Origin: Rhea pennata | Lineage: Eukaryota; Chordata; Aves; Rheiformes; Rheidae | DNA length: 64,000 nucleotides | Direction: 5' to 3' | Assembly: GCF_028389875.1 (NCBI RefSeq) | Contig: NC_084702.1 | Coordinates: 56,554,053 to 56,618,052, forward strand | Part shown: piece after piece, positions 1-12,492 of the stretch | Position numbering within the stretch: position 1 is the stretch's first letter | Layout: every line of letters starts with the position of its first letter | Notes under the pieces: generated by a model | Databases searched by the model: none | Told to the model about the DNA's origin: nothing | The model's input: only the letters and a program-made list of their open reading frames with translations | Translations under genes and position numbers: made by a program

Positions 1-3000
1 ATCTTTTCCAACCATTTCTTGAGGTTCTTGCTCTTCTAGTATATATCAAAGATTAATGTTGGTTTAATTTTTTTAAGTTTCTCCAGAAGCATTTTTTTTT
101 AAGTTAACTAATTCAGTCTATAGTCTTACCACTCAACAAATAATGAACCCTGCTAAATGAGACTGACCACAATGATTCCCACTTAACTAGAAGATTGACA
201 GGTAGTACCAGGTTATGTGCAGTACCAGCTTACATGCAAACAGACAAAGTAATTCTGTCTCCACCCAGTGCTGTCAATACACTGATCATAGCTACTAAAT
301 CCAACAAAAGAAAACTTTTTGAAGGTTCCAGCAAAGTAAAATATGATATCATCATATCATATGACTTGATGATATTAGTTTCGTTCTTGGATACAACCTA
401 TCTTATGGAAAAACTTGCCTTGGTGGTGACAAAAATTGAGGAAAGGACAATAATGATGAATATTGCTTGCTCATCAGTTGCTATCATATTATAAAATTGC
501 ATCATTCTGACTATAAGAATTCAACTTAATCATGAATTAAGCCTCTGAATAATCTGGGAAGTACGACAATGATGACCTCTCCTTGAAAGACTTGCTTGTT
601 TCTTAAATATATTTTCCCAGCTGGTGGTAGTGAAAAGAAAATATAATAAGCCAACAGTCTTAGTCTGTTAGATGTTAGCCCTGCAGTTTGCGTTTTTCTA
701 CCATAAGTCTTTTGAGTTGCCTAAGAGTACTTTGCAATCAACTTAGTTCAATTTGGAACTTACTTCAGTGGAACTCTGAAGCTCCAAGTCAACTCACAAA
801 GTTACGGATCTAACCACATTTTTCTTATTTCTCCAAGTGGACAGACACCGTCATGAGTGATCGCTTTATTCAGTTTCACTTTGTGCCTGTATGCAAACTT
901 CCTCTTTAACAACCCTTTTCATAAGACTGTTTTAAAAAAATAAAGGAGTAACAAACTTCCTTCTAACAGAAAATCTAAAGAGTGATGATAATACCTGATT
1001 TCATAAAGTTTGTAACTGGAGGGACAAAAAATAACCCTCTTCCTATACCTGGAGAAACGTTTTTGCCTCTAAAGTATGCTTCTATCCTTACCCTCTTTGT
1101 AGCAGTAGCTACCAACCCCAGGCATGGGCCGGAATAACCTGTGGTAGCTCCTAAAGAGAGCTGAAAGACTACCCTTTTCCCAACCAGTAAGTAGGGAATG
1201 ATGCAGTAATGTTATTGGGTATTTGCAAACTTTTTTGTTAGACCTAGCATGTTTTACAGGACAGGAAGTCTTGTACTGTAACATGCTTCTGCCAAAAGAC
1301 TGAAAGAGATGCAAGGAGCAGTAGAGCTAAAATGTGGTAATCAGTAAAAGTTTTAGAAGCAGTGAAATTTTACCTCTACTAGAACTAGTTTAATCACAGA
1401 GAACAAAGTAACAAATTGACTCTCATAACTAAAGGATACAAAAAAGAACTTAAATATGGTTTTAGCATGCCAGCAGAGAAAGTAACAGATAAAGATTATT
1501 CTTTTATTCATTGGCTCTATTTACTAATCCAATATAGGATGATAAAAGGAGGACATAGCCAATGGCTGTTCCTTTTATCTGCAACTAAGATTCTCACCGT
1601 AAGTACAATATGAATTTTCCTTTGCATCTTTCACAAAAATTTGATCGATGATGGCTTTCTCCCTAATTCTGGCCCACTTGTTAAGGCCTCTGAAACTTAA
1701 GTAACACTAATACTGAAAATGCTAAGCTTTTTGAGGGTACAGTACAACTTTAATAAATACACCTTTATTTTAAGAAACACTGGTAGTTTTTTAGTTCGCT
1801 TGCTCTATCTTGTGTTTAGTGTTTGTTATTTTAGTGTTGTAAACTCACAAACTGGAAGTAACAAGTAGTCTGATTTCTTTGCAGAAAGTTCCTTAAATGA
1901 TTATTGTTCCCCAGCGTATATCTACTGCATCCTGTTCCAAAATCTGCTCTTGCACCCGGAAGCCAACCCCTTCACCACTGAAAACTTGCTACATGGCAGG
2001 CACGTTCAAGATGATACAGCCAGAAGACACTGTAAAAAATGTAGGTATTCAGACACTTCTTGAATGTACCTTGAATGTGCAGTGTTAGATCAGATAGCAG
2101 TAGTAGAAAATAGATGTTCTGTTAGTATATATATATATATAATATATATAAAATATATATTATAATACATTATTAATAACATAATTATTTTATTAATAAT
2201 ATATATTATAATTATACATATAATACTTGGGGATCAAAATGTAAACACATATCAACCTTTCACCTGCAGAAAACAGAATATTTGATACAGCCTACTGAAA
2301 TTGCTTAAATGTCTCGTTGAATCACGAGCGTAGCAATTGGATATTTATCCACCCTGGAACTCAATCTGAGATGATAATTTTTTCCACAAAAGCATTCACT
2401 TAAGGGATTTCTAAGCTATTCTACAGGCTGGATGAAAAACTTGATACCTGGTTAAGATTTTGATAGTGTCTGGGAACACAGGAAGAAAACAAATAGGGCA
2501 GATCCCCAGGTATTTCAAGAAATTAGATAAAATTAACTAGTGTGACTGACATCTTCAGCATCACTAGTAAAATTATGGACTGCATGTTGTAGGTCTTAAT
2601 AGCTCAACCCAAGAAGCTACTCTTCTGTTCATCTCATGTTAGCTACAATGTAGGGTGGTGGTAAGCATTTTGATCAAAGTCTCTACCTAACATGAACTTT
2701 ATACTGATTGTCCTTCAAGCACAAAATAATGCTGTTATTTGCTTTTCTATGATAGTTTTAATAGGAACAAAACTTGTATAAGAGTTGCATAGGAATAAAT
2801 GAACAAAATTCTTGGTGCAGTAGCCATTCCTAATGCCTCAGTATCTGCTATCAAAATCATTCTTCTGGAATTGTGATACTGACTCAAATTTAAATACATA
2901 TCACAGTAATCTTCTGAAAATGAAGTTTAATGTTTCTCGTCTCTACTGAACTAAAGTGTATGAATTACTTGCATCTTTACAACTTTGGGGATCCTCTCCC

Positions 3001-4780
3001 ACCACTGAGCTTGATCTGTTCCTAAATCTCTGACTTGAACTTTTGTCAAGATGTCTCCTGCTGCATTTTTCAATGATGGCAGTATTTTGAGAGATTTCTG
3101 CCTATGTGAGAAGAATGGAAATGGGTCCATGTCATGTTTTTACTATACGTAGTGTGTTAAGGTAACTTCCTCCTTTGTTTCAGGCAATCTACATTTAGGT
3201 CACTGACACCATTCTGTTGTGCAAACTTACACAGGTTAAAAATACATTTGAATGCATATAGATACATGCTATGAAGATGAAAGTGGAGCATTTCTGATGT
3301 AAAAAAATTCCATGGAGCTCCCTTTTGGAGTATTCAGTAGAGAATCCTGTTAGTTTTTTCTGAAGTTCTGTAAGAACAGATTAATACTTTAAAACTGCCT
3401 AGTGTAATTAAAAAAAAAAAAGTCTTAAGGGCAAGATGTAATGGTAGGGTTCTTCCCCCTCACAAGCACGCACTAACTCATTCTCTCTTCTCGCTTGATG
3501 GCCCACTTCTCTCAGCTATTGCAGCTGACAGGAAGCTGCAGCATGAAAGATTAATTCAGGTTTTTACTGTTGATTTAAAGCACAGGGAGCTTCCAGTTAT
3601 GTGAGCACTATACAGAAACGTAGGCAGGAGAGGCTCTGATAATCACCTCTGAGTATGCTTGTAGAGCTGTGAGACCACTGGAGTGCCCAAAACCAGCTTC
3701 ACTTTCTCTTCCAAATACATGAAAAAAATAGTGTGTGATTAAGTATGGTAAGATGTGATGTGATTAAGACGGTATTTTCTGTTGTGTCCCAGCTGTGTTT
3801 GGGGATGATAATCTTGTCTCGAGTATATCTCTTGCTAATTAGAGCATGCTTGTTATTCAGCTATGGAAAGGTTGGCCAGCAATGTGATTTTCATTTATTA
3901 CTTTTCCTTACTCTATGCAAATTGGATTCTGCCTAAACAAGGTTGTAACATGTAGAAAGTACTAGGATTATGGGAAGAACACCATAGCAAGCAAACATTA
4001 GAAGTGGTTCTTACTGGGAGCCAGTATTTGCAGTCAGGAAGATGGATTTTCCACGGCTCTTACTCTCACTTTAAGAGGGCAGTTAAGAGTAAAGGTCAGT
4101 GCTTCTGCAGTGCTTCACATAGATGATCAAGTTCTAACTGAAGCTTTTCTTCCTCGTTATGCTGGTATTGCTATAAACAAAAGTATACACTGTCGAGGCA
4201 GGGGCAGCATACTTTAGGAAAGCAAAAAATGTCTACTAGTGAAGCTTTTGACTGTATTACACCTAAGGAATACAATGCACTCAAACTACTGGTGGAATAA
4301 GTAGTTTCAAGCAAGAGAGTCCAAATAATAACTGCAAAGTTATCCAAATAGTTCCCCCTCTAGTTTTGATTAGGTCTCAGTTTAACTAGTTCTTCATTCA
4401 TGAGCAGCTTGGAAAAGACAGAACAATGCTTTCCCATCTGAGACACCTTCCATTTTAGTTCAGGAGTGGTACCACTTCATAAGGATTCTTCCAGCTCCCA
4501 ATGGTGTGCAATTCATGTCTATTTTGGCTTTTGAATCTTTCTTTAGGGTGTCCTGCACTTTGAGCTGTAAATTTACTTAACCCGTGGAACACAAGAAAGG
4601 TAAATGTTGGGTATTTTACAGAAAACAGATCTATACACTAGGGAGCTTTTCTGAATGGGTGTGATGCAGTTATTTTCACTGGCCTTACAGCCCACAGTGA
4701 CATCTGCATATAAGCGATTTCAGTTACATTAAGAAGATTTACCTTTCTAGCTCAGTAACAGAATTCAGATTTGGCAAATT
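1..4780. other. Upstream intergenic DNA, no gene recognised
   Basis: AT-rich sequence with only short open frames (up to about 100 codons) and none with a recognisable protein family. In human the 3' end of IQGAP2 lies upstream of F2R on the same strand, so part of this stretch could be an IQGAP2 3' UTR. I looked for the conserved IQGAP C-terminal coding sequence and did not see it. The only clear structure is the AT microsatellite near 2.1-2.2 kb. Confidence 0.6.
2124..2224. repeat. AT-rich microsatellite (TA)n
   Basis: About 100 bp made almost entirely of A and T. It begins with an alternating TA run and continues as imperfect TATAA/TTAATAA units. Simple repeat with no associated gene. Confidence 0.85.
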
Positions 4781-5111
4781 CCTGTTAGAATAATTCTTTG
4801 TTTTGTAGTTCTAGGCTATCTTCTTCTTCCATCCCCTCTCTTCTTCTGTTACCTGCTTCCATCAAGGAGCAACACGTGGCCGAGGCTGACCTGCAGCTGG
4901 TACTTGACCGCCTTTCCGTGCCTCGGGGGCGTGCCCACGCTTTCGCTGCCCTTTTGCAACGCTGCAGCTGCTTACCCGTGGGCATCGTCCGAGGCCGAGG
5001 TGCGTGGGGCCCCCGCCCTCCCGGTGTGGGGCCGCCGCGGCAGGGACTCCTCGCCGCCGCTGGGGCGGCCGGAAGGAGCCCCCGCCTCCCCCCTCGGAGC
5101 GGCGGCCGAGA

Positions 5112-5118
5112 GGGGCGG
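5112..5118 (+). promoter_or_regulatory. GC box (Sp1-type) in the F2R promoter
   Basis: GGGGCGG core, about 40 bp upstream of the TATA-like box and about 155 bp upstream of the F2R start codon. Sp1-family control of F2R is known in mammals. Use of this particular site is inferred from position and match. Confidence 0.5.
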
Positions 5119-5151
5119 CCCTTCCCCACCCCCGCGCCACCCTCCCGGCGG

Positions 5152-5157
5152 TTTATA
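5152..5157 (+). promoter_or_regulatory. TATA-like box (TTTATA) upstream of F2R
   Basis: An isolated AT-rich hexamer inside very GC-rich sequence. If used, transcription would start near 5180-5190 and leave a 5' leader of about 85 nt before the ATG at 5271. No initiator was verified, so this is positional inference. Confidence 0.45.
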
Positions 5158-5270
5158 GCCGCATCGCTTCGCCCTCTCCCTTGCTTCGCCCCTGCGCTCG
5201 CGGGCCGGAGGCAGAGCGCGCTCCGCGGCCCGGCTCTCGCGCGGCGCGGCGCTGCGCGGCCGCGGCGGCC

Positions 5271-5352
5271 ATGGGGCTGCCCGCGCTGCTCTGCGCCCTG
5301 GGGCTCCTCTGCTGCCCGCTCCCGCCGCCCGCCGCGGCGGCGGCCAGCGCCG
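5271..5352 (+). CDS. F2R: F2R (PAR1) coding exon 1: signal peptide
   Basis: This exon encodes residues 1-27 plus the first base of codon 28. It is a hydrophobic signal peptide with a Leu/Cys-rich core followed by a Pro/Ala-rich stretch. The ATG sits in a near-ideal Kozak context (GCGGCGGCC before ATGG). The exon ends at a canonical GTGAGT donor at 5353, in phase 1, and joins in frame to the exon at 12493. The spliced protein is 428 residues; human PAR1 is 425. The exon lies inside a CpG island with a TATA-like box 115-120 bp upstream of the ATG. The alternative of starting at the first Met inside exon 2 would remove the signal peptide, so this upstream exon is preferred. The 5' UTR boundary cannot be fixed from sequence. 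Confidence 0.92.
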
Positions 5353-5481
5353 GTGAGTCGCCTCCGCCGCCCCGCGCGGGGGAGCTGCTCGGGGCCGGAG
5401 GCGGCGTCCTGCGCCTCGGGGCGCTACTGGTAACGGTCCTCCGCGGCCGTTAGTAACGGCCGCCGGAGCGCGCGGGCGGGC

Positions 5482-5505
5482 GGGGGGGGGGGGGGGGGGG
5501 GGGGG
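5482..5505 (+). repeat. Run of 24 G in F2R intron 1
   Basis: An uninterrupted G24 tract, with GGGCGGGC immediately before it, starting 130 bp after the exon 1 splice donor. It has G-quadruplex potential on the non-template strand. Length in homopolymers is prone to sequencing error. Confidence 0.9.
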
Positions 5506-6194
5506 CGCGCGGTACCTGCTCCTGCGGCGGCGCCCCCCCGCGCGGGCTCCGCTGTGGGGCGAGGCGAGGGCGGTGCGGGCTGTTCCCGGGTAGCGGTGCC
5601 GCTGTGTTTGCCTTGGCCGTGCTCGCTGGAGCCTCCTGGTCCGAACGAGCCCCCTCCTTCGGCAGAGAAAAAAATAAGCGAAATGTATTAGTACATAGCA
5701 TCGCTGAGCCGTGCGGAACCAGGGCCAGGGGGTTCTGCTTTGAAGTTTCAATTAAGGTTTTAGATCAGATTTTCCTTGGCGTTTTGTTCTAGACTTGCCC
5801 TCTGTTTTGTAACTTTAGGGCAGAGTCTTTTAAATTTTTAATGACAGAATAAAGGTATAGTAATAACTAGAAAATTGGCTAAAGCAGAACATTAGCCTTG
5901 AAAAAGCACTATCAGCCAGACATCTGATAAGAGATTTTTTTTTTTTTTTTGAAAAGGGTTAATGTCATAGGTCTGAAACACATGGATTTCAGCAAGCATC
6001 TGAGCCAGAGGCACAGGAAAGGTTATTAAAAATGAAGAATGGTTTAGCGTTGTCCCAAGGCTGAAGAACGGACCGGGTGATGCCACATTACAGTGAAAGG
6101 AAATGACAGGGCTGGAGGGAGGTATTGGCAGATTTCCTCCAAAAAATGGCATTGCCTTTAGTTAACAAGTTCAGGAGTTAGAAGGCCTACTGAT

Positions 6195-6500
6195 TTTTTT
6201 TTTTAGGTAGCGCAAAGTTGGGGCAGAGCAACCAACACAGACCAGGTCAGAATGTCAGCCCCAATGGAGTTTGGTGACCTGAATTCAATTAAATTAATAA
6301 AAATGTGACAACTAGTGAGTCCCTGGGTCTGTCTAGCTCAGAACCTGTCTGAGCACAGTAGATGCTGAGGGAAGGAGCATAGAAAATGATAGGTACATAG
6401 TGTTTGCTGTATAACCTCCCAGTTCCTGGTAAAGGTACAACAGTACAAACGACAAGATTATGCATTTAGAGATAGCAAAGCTTTCTGTTAAGTTGAATTT
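6195..6500 (+). repeat. Ancient interspersed repeat relic, family not named
   Basis: The stretch from about 6310 reading GGGTCTGTCTAGCTCAGAAC, then the segment AGTAGATGCTGAGGGAAGGA and onward to CCTCCCAGTTCCTGG, looks like a diverged copy of a repeat I know from amniote genomes (core of the form GGTCCATCTAGCCCAGTATC). The match is from memory and I cannot name the family or set exact ends. A RepeatMasker run with sauropsid libraries would decide. Confidence 0.4.
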
Positions 6501-7628
6501 AACACTGAAGAACACCAGGAGAAAGAGCTGAGTGCAAATTAGCAGTTTACTTTTTAATGTGGCTGTAAAAAAATATAATCAAAAAGGAGAAGTAAAAGGT
6601 AATCTCAGAGTTGCGTTTGCTTGGGTCCCATAATGATCCTGTACAAATAGCTGGTAAAAATCAGTACTTTAGCCCCTTGAAATAGCTGCTGGGAAGACAA
6701 AATTCAAGTCCTAAGTACAGGAAGGGCTGATCAGAGGAACGGTGTCTGCCAGGTGAGGGGAAATATCGGGTCACAGTATGCTTAATCTACTAAAATGGAG
6801 GTGGAAAGGTGACATAGCTAGTCTTTGCAATTATGCTGGGAAGGGAATATCAGAGAGGGAAAATTATTTAGGCTAAAGAACATCTCGTCATGAGGGCAGA
6901 TGGGTAGAAAGACACCATAACCAGCTTCATACAGGGAATCTAAGGGAAATGTCCTTAAAAAGCGAGGTGGGGGAGGGAGGCGGTAATTACAATCTGTATA
7001 AGCTAATAGTAGAATAAGACAAAAGTTGTTCTTTTGAATGCAATTCTTCCATTTTATGGAAATACTCAAACATTTTTTTTCCCGTTTTTTGCAATTATAG
7101 TCTCCATTAAAGAACACCCCCAATTACACTGTTTATTTGCTGCTTCCTTGAGAAGCAGTGATCAAAACAGTTCATGTTTTACCTTACTGCCTCTAAGAAA
7201 AAAGAAAATCAAAGCAATTAATTTCTTGAGAAGTAATGAAACCTGACTGTCTAAACATGCATCCTGCTCTCCCTACACCCGCTCCCTCTGGAATGTCATT
7301 TTCCCGAGGTCCCAGATAACTCCCTCTTTCCACCACTATGTTCTTCATTCCACCCACACATGCATTGCTGTATCCCCAGGCCTGCACTTTGCTCTCATAG
7401 CACTTGCAGCTACTCCCCTACTTTATCCTAGGCCCTTCACTATCCCTGGTTTTCATCTTAGTGGCCACTGGTGGACCTGCCGGGAGGCAAAAAGCAGCAC
7501 TGGGTTGGCAGTAGGTGCTTGCCATCCGCTCACCTGGTCCTGCCTCTTGAAGGCTGGGCAGGCCACAGTGACTGGCCAAGGACTGAACTTGCCCAGACTT
7601 TCCTGTGGTGTGGTGCTGACAGCTGGGC

Positions 7629-7643
7629 AGAGAGAGAGAGAGA
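7629..7643. repeat. Short (GA)n microsatellite
   Basis: Alternating AG over about 15 bp in F2R intron 1. A simple repeat without other context. Confidence 0.7.
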
Positions 7644-8867
7644 TGCTACCATGGCTTGAATTGGGCAGCTGTGGTCAAAAATTATTAGGAAGAAAGGAAG
7701 GAAAGCAAAAAAAGAACAGATACCTGCTTGCAAGAAAATGATAGTTAGGAAAATGTGCAAGATTTTAACTACATCACTTGGGCAGCAGAAGTAGTTTAAA
7801 GGAAGATACGGTCTAAAGAAACGCTTTTAAAAAAGAGAAAATAGGCTATTTGTTGGTATGAAAACAAGTATTTGTCATCTGGCCTCCAAGACTGTGTCTC
7901 ACCTTGTTTGTACGTGTGTCTCGCTTCCCCTTCTCACTCTGTAACTGATTCATGGTCCACTTAGTAATTTAGATTCTTGATGTTTGTCAGTGCAGGATTA
8001 TCCAAAGGGGAGATTAGAGGAATAGTCTTTTCATTATAAGCCAATAATATGAATGCAGCTGTCATCAGTAATGCTCATAAATCAGTATTATTAATTGTCC
8101 AGTGGCACATAAGAAAGGATATATGCAATTGGCTTGAGTCAGAGCAATTTTCCACCTCACAAAAACACTGCCTGGCACATGAACATTGCTGGTTTGTAAA
8201 GTGCTCACCAGATTTATAAGTCTACAGAAATATTTCAGAATTTTCTTCTGGCGCTCAGGAAATGTAGGGTGCTGTATAAAATGGGCTGGAGCTGTTATAA
8301 GTGCATGCGATTGTCAAAAGATGAAAACCTAAGCTTTTTTGTCTACCACTGGTCACATTTCTACTCGTTCCTGTGTGCCAATGCTAGTATTTGTGTAACT
8401 GTGTGCCAACTGGGTGCCAGCTGGAACTTATCTGTTTTATTTTTTGCTCTTAGCTTTTTCTTTCACAGAATGATACATGCAGTAGCCTCTTATATATGAA
8501 AATATTCATAAAATGAATACAAAACAGCTGTCCATAAAGAGGCTGAGCCTTTCAGGATGAGGATAACATGCATATACTGATCAGGAGACCAACAAAATGT
8601 TGCTCTTGTTGGAAAACAGCACTATATAGATTGTTAAAATAAAAAAATCCTACATTCTGAGATCTCTACATCACTTCTCTAAATCCTTGTTGGAAAATCA
8701 GGGCAAAGCCTACAGGCAATAAAAGAGAGCTTTAGGCATTGTAAGTATCGTACTGAATCTATTGAACTTTTGCCTTTCACAGTCCTTATTAGGAGCAGAG
8801 GAAAGACTGTACGTAGTCCAGTGTGCTGTCTGCACACTATCAGGATAGAAACTGAACATTTTATTGG

Positions 8868-9009
8868 GGGTGAGTTCAGCTCAGTTGGTTAGAACATGGT
8901 GCTGCTAATGCCAAGGTTGTGGGTTCAATCCCCTTAAGGGCTATGCTGAGGGTTGGACTAGATGATCTCCTGAGGTCCCTTCCAACCTTACCATTCTATG
9001 ATCTATGAT
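8868..9009 (+). mobile_element. SINE: tRNA-Ile-derived head with CR1-type 3' tail
   Basis: The 5' part (about 8868-8942) follows tRNA-Ile(AAU): an A-box region around AGCTCAGTTGG (8878-8888), the GGTGCT/TAATGCC anticodon-arm region, and a B-box GGTTCAATCCC (8922-8932). It is followed from 8951 by GGTTGGACTAGATGATCTCC, then CCCTTCCAACC, and ends in ATTCTATGATCTATGATC, the 3' tail type of avian CR1 LINEs. This is the architecture of the songbird element called TguSINE1, though I cannot confirm the subfamily. SINEs of this kind are moved by CR1 reverse transcriptase recognising the tail. It lies in the sense direction in F2R intron 1. I could not define target-site duplications. Confidence 0.85.
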
Positions 9010-9113
9010 CCTGTTCTCTCTTAGTTGTTAGTAAATTGTACCTATTTATATTTTACAAGTACTTTGCTACAGCTATTAACATTGTCATATCAACAGTGAG
9101 AATTCTATTAGTC

Positions 9114-9133
9114 ATAATAATAATAATAATAAT
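9114..9133. repeat. (TAA)n microsatellite
   Basis: Six to seven uninterrupted TAA/ATA units, about 100 bp after the SINE in F2R intron 1. Confidence 0.85.
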
Positions 9134-11070
9134 CCATGAGATCTGACCTCTTCCAAAGGAACTGAATGACAATTAGGGTGACTGTTTGAATATTTATGGT
9201 TATTATGCTGTTAGAACTTTGCATCTGTTCTGCTAATAGATCTGTATTATTAAAAGTACTTAAGCTATAGTCAAATATATTTTATAGACAAGTAGTATCT
9301 ACAGCTTTCAAACGACAAGAAAGGCATTTCTGACATGAGATTCTGGTATAGCTGTAGCTATTACAGAGCAGTTTTCAAATCATTTCTTTTCTGTAGACCT
9401 ACTGTATCTTTCTTAACTTTGTTGTAATATCTCAACTTTTAGGAAAAGCCTGTTTCCTGTTACTGATCTTTGTGTGTTTATTGTCAAGATCCATAAAGAT
9501 CTTTTGAAATAAATAGACTTCATGTCATGTTCTTCCTTTCTTTTTATAAAGCTCAGATTACCAGCTCTTTCAAAATAAACACTGACACAAAAGGAATCCA
9601 GAACCTCAGAGTAGTAACTAAGTGCATTATTGTTTTGTGTAATAATATATGGATGCTGTGCATTTTTAAGAAATGGCATTGACAAGGAAAAAATGAAATT
9701 TGGCTGTACTTTATATAAAAATTAAGTTGAATTTCATTATGAAAGTCTTTAAATTTCTACTGCCTCTACTATGAAGTGGAAAACAAATGACAAGTGTGAG
9801 GTTGCTCATCTTTAATGTTGGTAATACCTAGTTAATTTTAATAGATATATTCCCTTTTTTCCATAGACTTGACCCCCACATAGTACCTTATATATTATCT
9901 AAACTCAAGATGGAGACATGATCCATCACAGTACACAGTATGGAGTTGATCATCAGCATCAAGGTTGAGTTCAGTTCTGAATTTAGAACATTTTCACTTA
10001 CACAAAGAGTAGGTGGTAGTTCTCCCTAAACTAGAGTATTATTTCTGAGAATTTTAATCATATTAAAATTACTTACAAATTTTAGTTAGTGTAATGGAAT
10101 TCTTCTTTTTTAAAAGTTTGATAATGGACTAACACAAAGTCTAAAAATTTTCATATAAAACTCATTTTGTAAATAATCTTGCTCCAAGAATCCAGGATAT
10201 AATTAAAATTATTAGCAATGTTGTAAGTAACTATTATCGTAAGTGATAACTAAAATAAAGTTCAACTGTTTGATAAAAGGTAGCTCAACCAATCATCATT
10301 TTTCTCCTATAATGTATTTTCATGTTGTTCTAATGAATCACTGTCAGGATGGTCAAGAATTATGCCTTCATCGCATGAAAACATGTCATCTCTTCCTTTG
10401 GTTCTCCTTATTGTTTTTCAGTGTTGGAGGAATTAAGGAGGATGTGCCAAGCTTTAGGGACTAGGATCATCATTTCAAAAATCTTCTATTCCAGATATGG
10501 GAATAGAGGAAATGCGTATTCAGAGCTTTCAAAGTCTTGAATTTGTAAAGCAAGTGGTACTGCAGATACACTGCAGAGGTACTACCCAAGCTTTTTCACC
10601 ACTCTTGCTGACATCTCTCCACCTTACCATGGAGACTTGCCTCCAAGCATGAGCAACTAGCTTCATCTTCATGCAAATATAATTATGATTCTCACAACAT
10701 AGACCAATGGTGTCAGTTGTGACAGGTTTCAATTGCAATAATCATTAAGCACTGTAAATCCCCTAAGTATTCAGTGTTAACCACAGGATAATGCTTGGGC
10801 GATGGCTAGAGCTAGAGGTATTAAATATAATTTATGTTGCATCCAAACTGCTGAGCTAAAAGCTGACCTCTGGAGCTATCCAGATGTTTGGAATAAACTT
10901 TTAAAATAATGTTAAAGATTAAGGTAAAAATTAAGGTCTTTTGTTAATTTTCTCTTTTATAATGCAGAGCAAAACTTTTTACAACTTGGCTTAGTGCCCT
11001 TCTGTGCAAACATTGCATACTGAATCCCACATGCTTCTATGCTGCTTTGGTTTTCAGTAGTCTATACCAA

Positions 11071-11108
11071 ATAGTTCAGTCTGTACAATGATAGTTCAGT
11101 CTATACAA
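11071..11108 (+). repeat. 20-bp tandem duplication
   Basis: Two copies of a 20-bp unit beginning ATAGTTCAGTCTRTACAA, with one substitution in the compared part. It is local and recent-looking, in F2R intron 1. Confidence 0.8.
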
Positions 11109-12492
11109 CAAGCTCCCAAACTCAAGTTCTTGTTCAGCATCCTTTTTTTCTGGCCTGTATCCGCAGCAGACTAGCTATGTTGCATACCGAAACTGTTGTC
11201 TCAAACATGCTCTTTCTGTTGTTCCCTCAGAATGCTACCATGATACAGCATGATACCTATAGTACACAGCTTTTAAAACTAAAAATCGTAGATTATGCAT
11301 ATTAGCCAAGTGTGAATTTTACCAAAATTCAGCCACTCTCTCTCTTTGCTGCGTGAATCCTTAAGTTGCTTTAGTTACCAGCTGGTCTCATCTGCATAAT
11401 AAACTGATTTGAGTTACTTTAGAGCAAACAATTATTGCTAACTTGGAATAGCTTTTTTAGACAGGTGGATCATGCTGAAGTACTTTCAGCTAAGTAATAT
11501 AAGCTAACACACTTTAGTTTTAATAATCTGGGAGTCAGAAAAGGATCAGTTACGCAACTTCACAGATGGGCCATTACTTAAATAGAGGTCACTTCTGTCT
11601 GCCCATAGTATGTATGAATGATTCTGCACCTAAATCGGTTAAGTCAAATTTGAAAACTGATGGTCTTCCAGGGTATTTCTCAATACAAATTGCTTTGCTG
11701 AAATAGTGTCTAAAGTAGCTCTTCTCCTTTTATTTATTTATTTTTTGTTCATCTTATATAAATAAGCTGATAAGCACACTGACCACACTTTGTAACACAA
11801 AATTCATGATTTGTTACAGCTACATTCAAAAGGCACCAAAGGGTCTCCTGACATTTTCTTCTCTGTTACAGTCACTGCCCCTTGCTGCAGGACACCCTCA
11901 CGTCCTTGCCACCAAACACTAGGGGCAAGTCACAGAAGTGCCCCAAGACTTGTCCTAGATGCACAGAGTGTATTATGAGAAGTAGAGCTGGGGAAAAGTA
12001 CTTCAGTGAAATGTGTGGTTACTTGTTCAGTGCAATCAAAAGTCTGATTCATGTCAGAGATAAAAAGCTGTACGAAGATTGCTCCTGCATGTCTTGATGT
12101 TGCAGTAGGATTTGGTAGGATATTTCCAGAGAAAACATCTGGCAAAGAAAACTAAATGTGGCAAAATTATTGCTGTATTTATGTTAAGGTAGGTTATAGA
12201 GAACGTAGAAGAGATGGGGCTACTAAGCATAGAGTTTAGTCCCTGCCATAAAGAGTTTACAAGCGAAGAGATAGGAGGTAGAGGAGGAATATCTTAACTA
12301 AACTTGTAACAGAGAGCAAAACAAAAAGAAATGGAGAAACGTGTGGGTAGCCCATGCTTTGAATAAGGAATTAACCTTATTGCGTTGTGTTGTTAATGCT
12401 GTCTTAGCTTTCCTTTTTTTTGCAAGACGTTTTGGCTTCCCCTTAGTATGTAAATATTTGCTTATTAATTTTTATACTGTTTTATTTTTTAG

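Larger units (their letters stand above)
4860..5640. promoter_or_regulatory. CpG island over the F2R promoter and exon 1
   Basis: Base composition changes abruptly from AT-rich to strongly GC- and CpG-rich here and returns to AT-rich after about 5640. The island contains the F2R start codon at 5271, a GC box and a TATA-like element. The long open frames on both strands across it arise because stop codons are rare in GC-rich DNA and are not genes. Confidence 0.85.
5353..12492 (+). other. F2R intron 1 (phase 1)
   Basis: Intron of 7,140 bp with a GTGAGT donor and a T-rich acceptor ending in TTTTTTAG. It sits at the boundary between the signal-peptide exon and the receptor exon, as in other PAR genes. 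It contains the G24 run, an ancient repeat near 6.2-6.5 kb, a tRNA-Ile/CR1 SINE at 8868-9009, a TAA microsatellite and a 20-bp tandem duplication near 11.07 kb. I see no convincing alternative exon. Confidence 0.9.

Noticed and set aside
1897-2088. Possible small coding exon with a donor-like GTAGGT nearby
   Set aside because: No family resemblance and no matching acceptor or partner exon; the frame is of chance length.
4798-5751. Long open frames on both strands (up to 259 codons) in the F2R CpG island
   Set aside because: Low-complexity Arg/Pro/Ala/Gly-rich products caused by scarce stop codons in GC-rich DNA; no domain and mutually overlapping.
8868-8942. Functional tRNA-Ile gene
   Set aside because: Damaged arms and a fused CR1-type tail show it is a SINE head, not a tRNA gene.
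11882-12097. Cys-rich 71-codon frame in F2R intron 1
   Set aside because: No recognisable Cys spacing pattern or homology, and an overlapping frame of equal length exists on the other strand.
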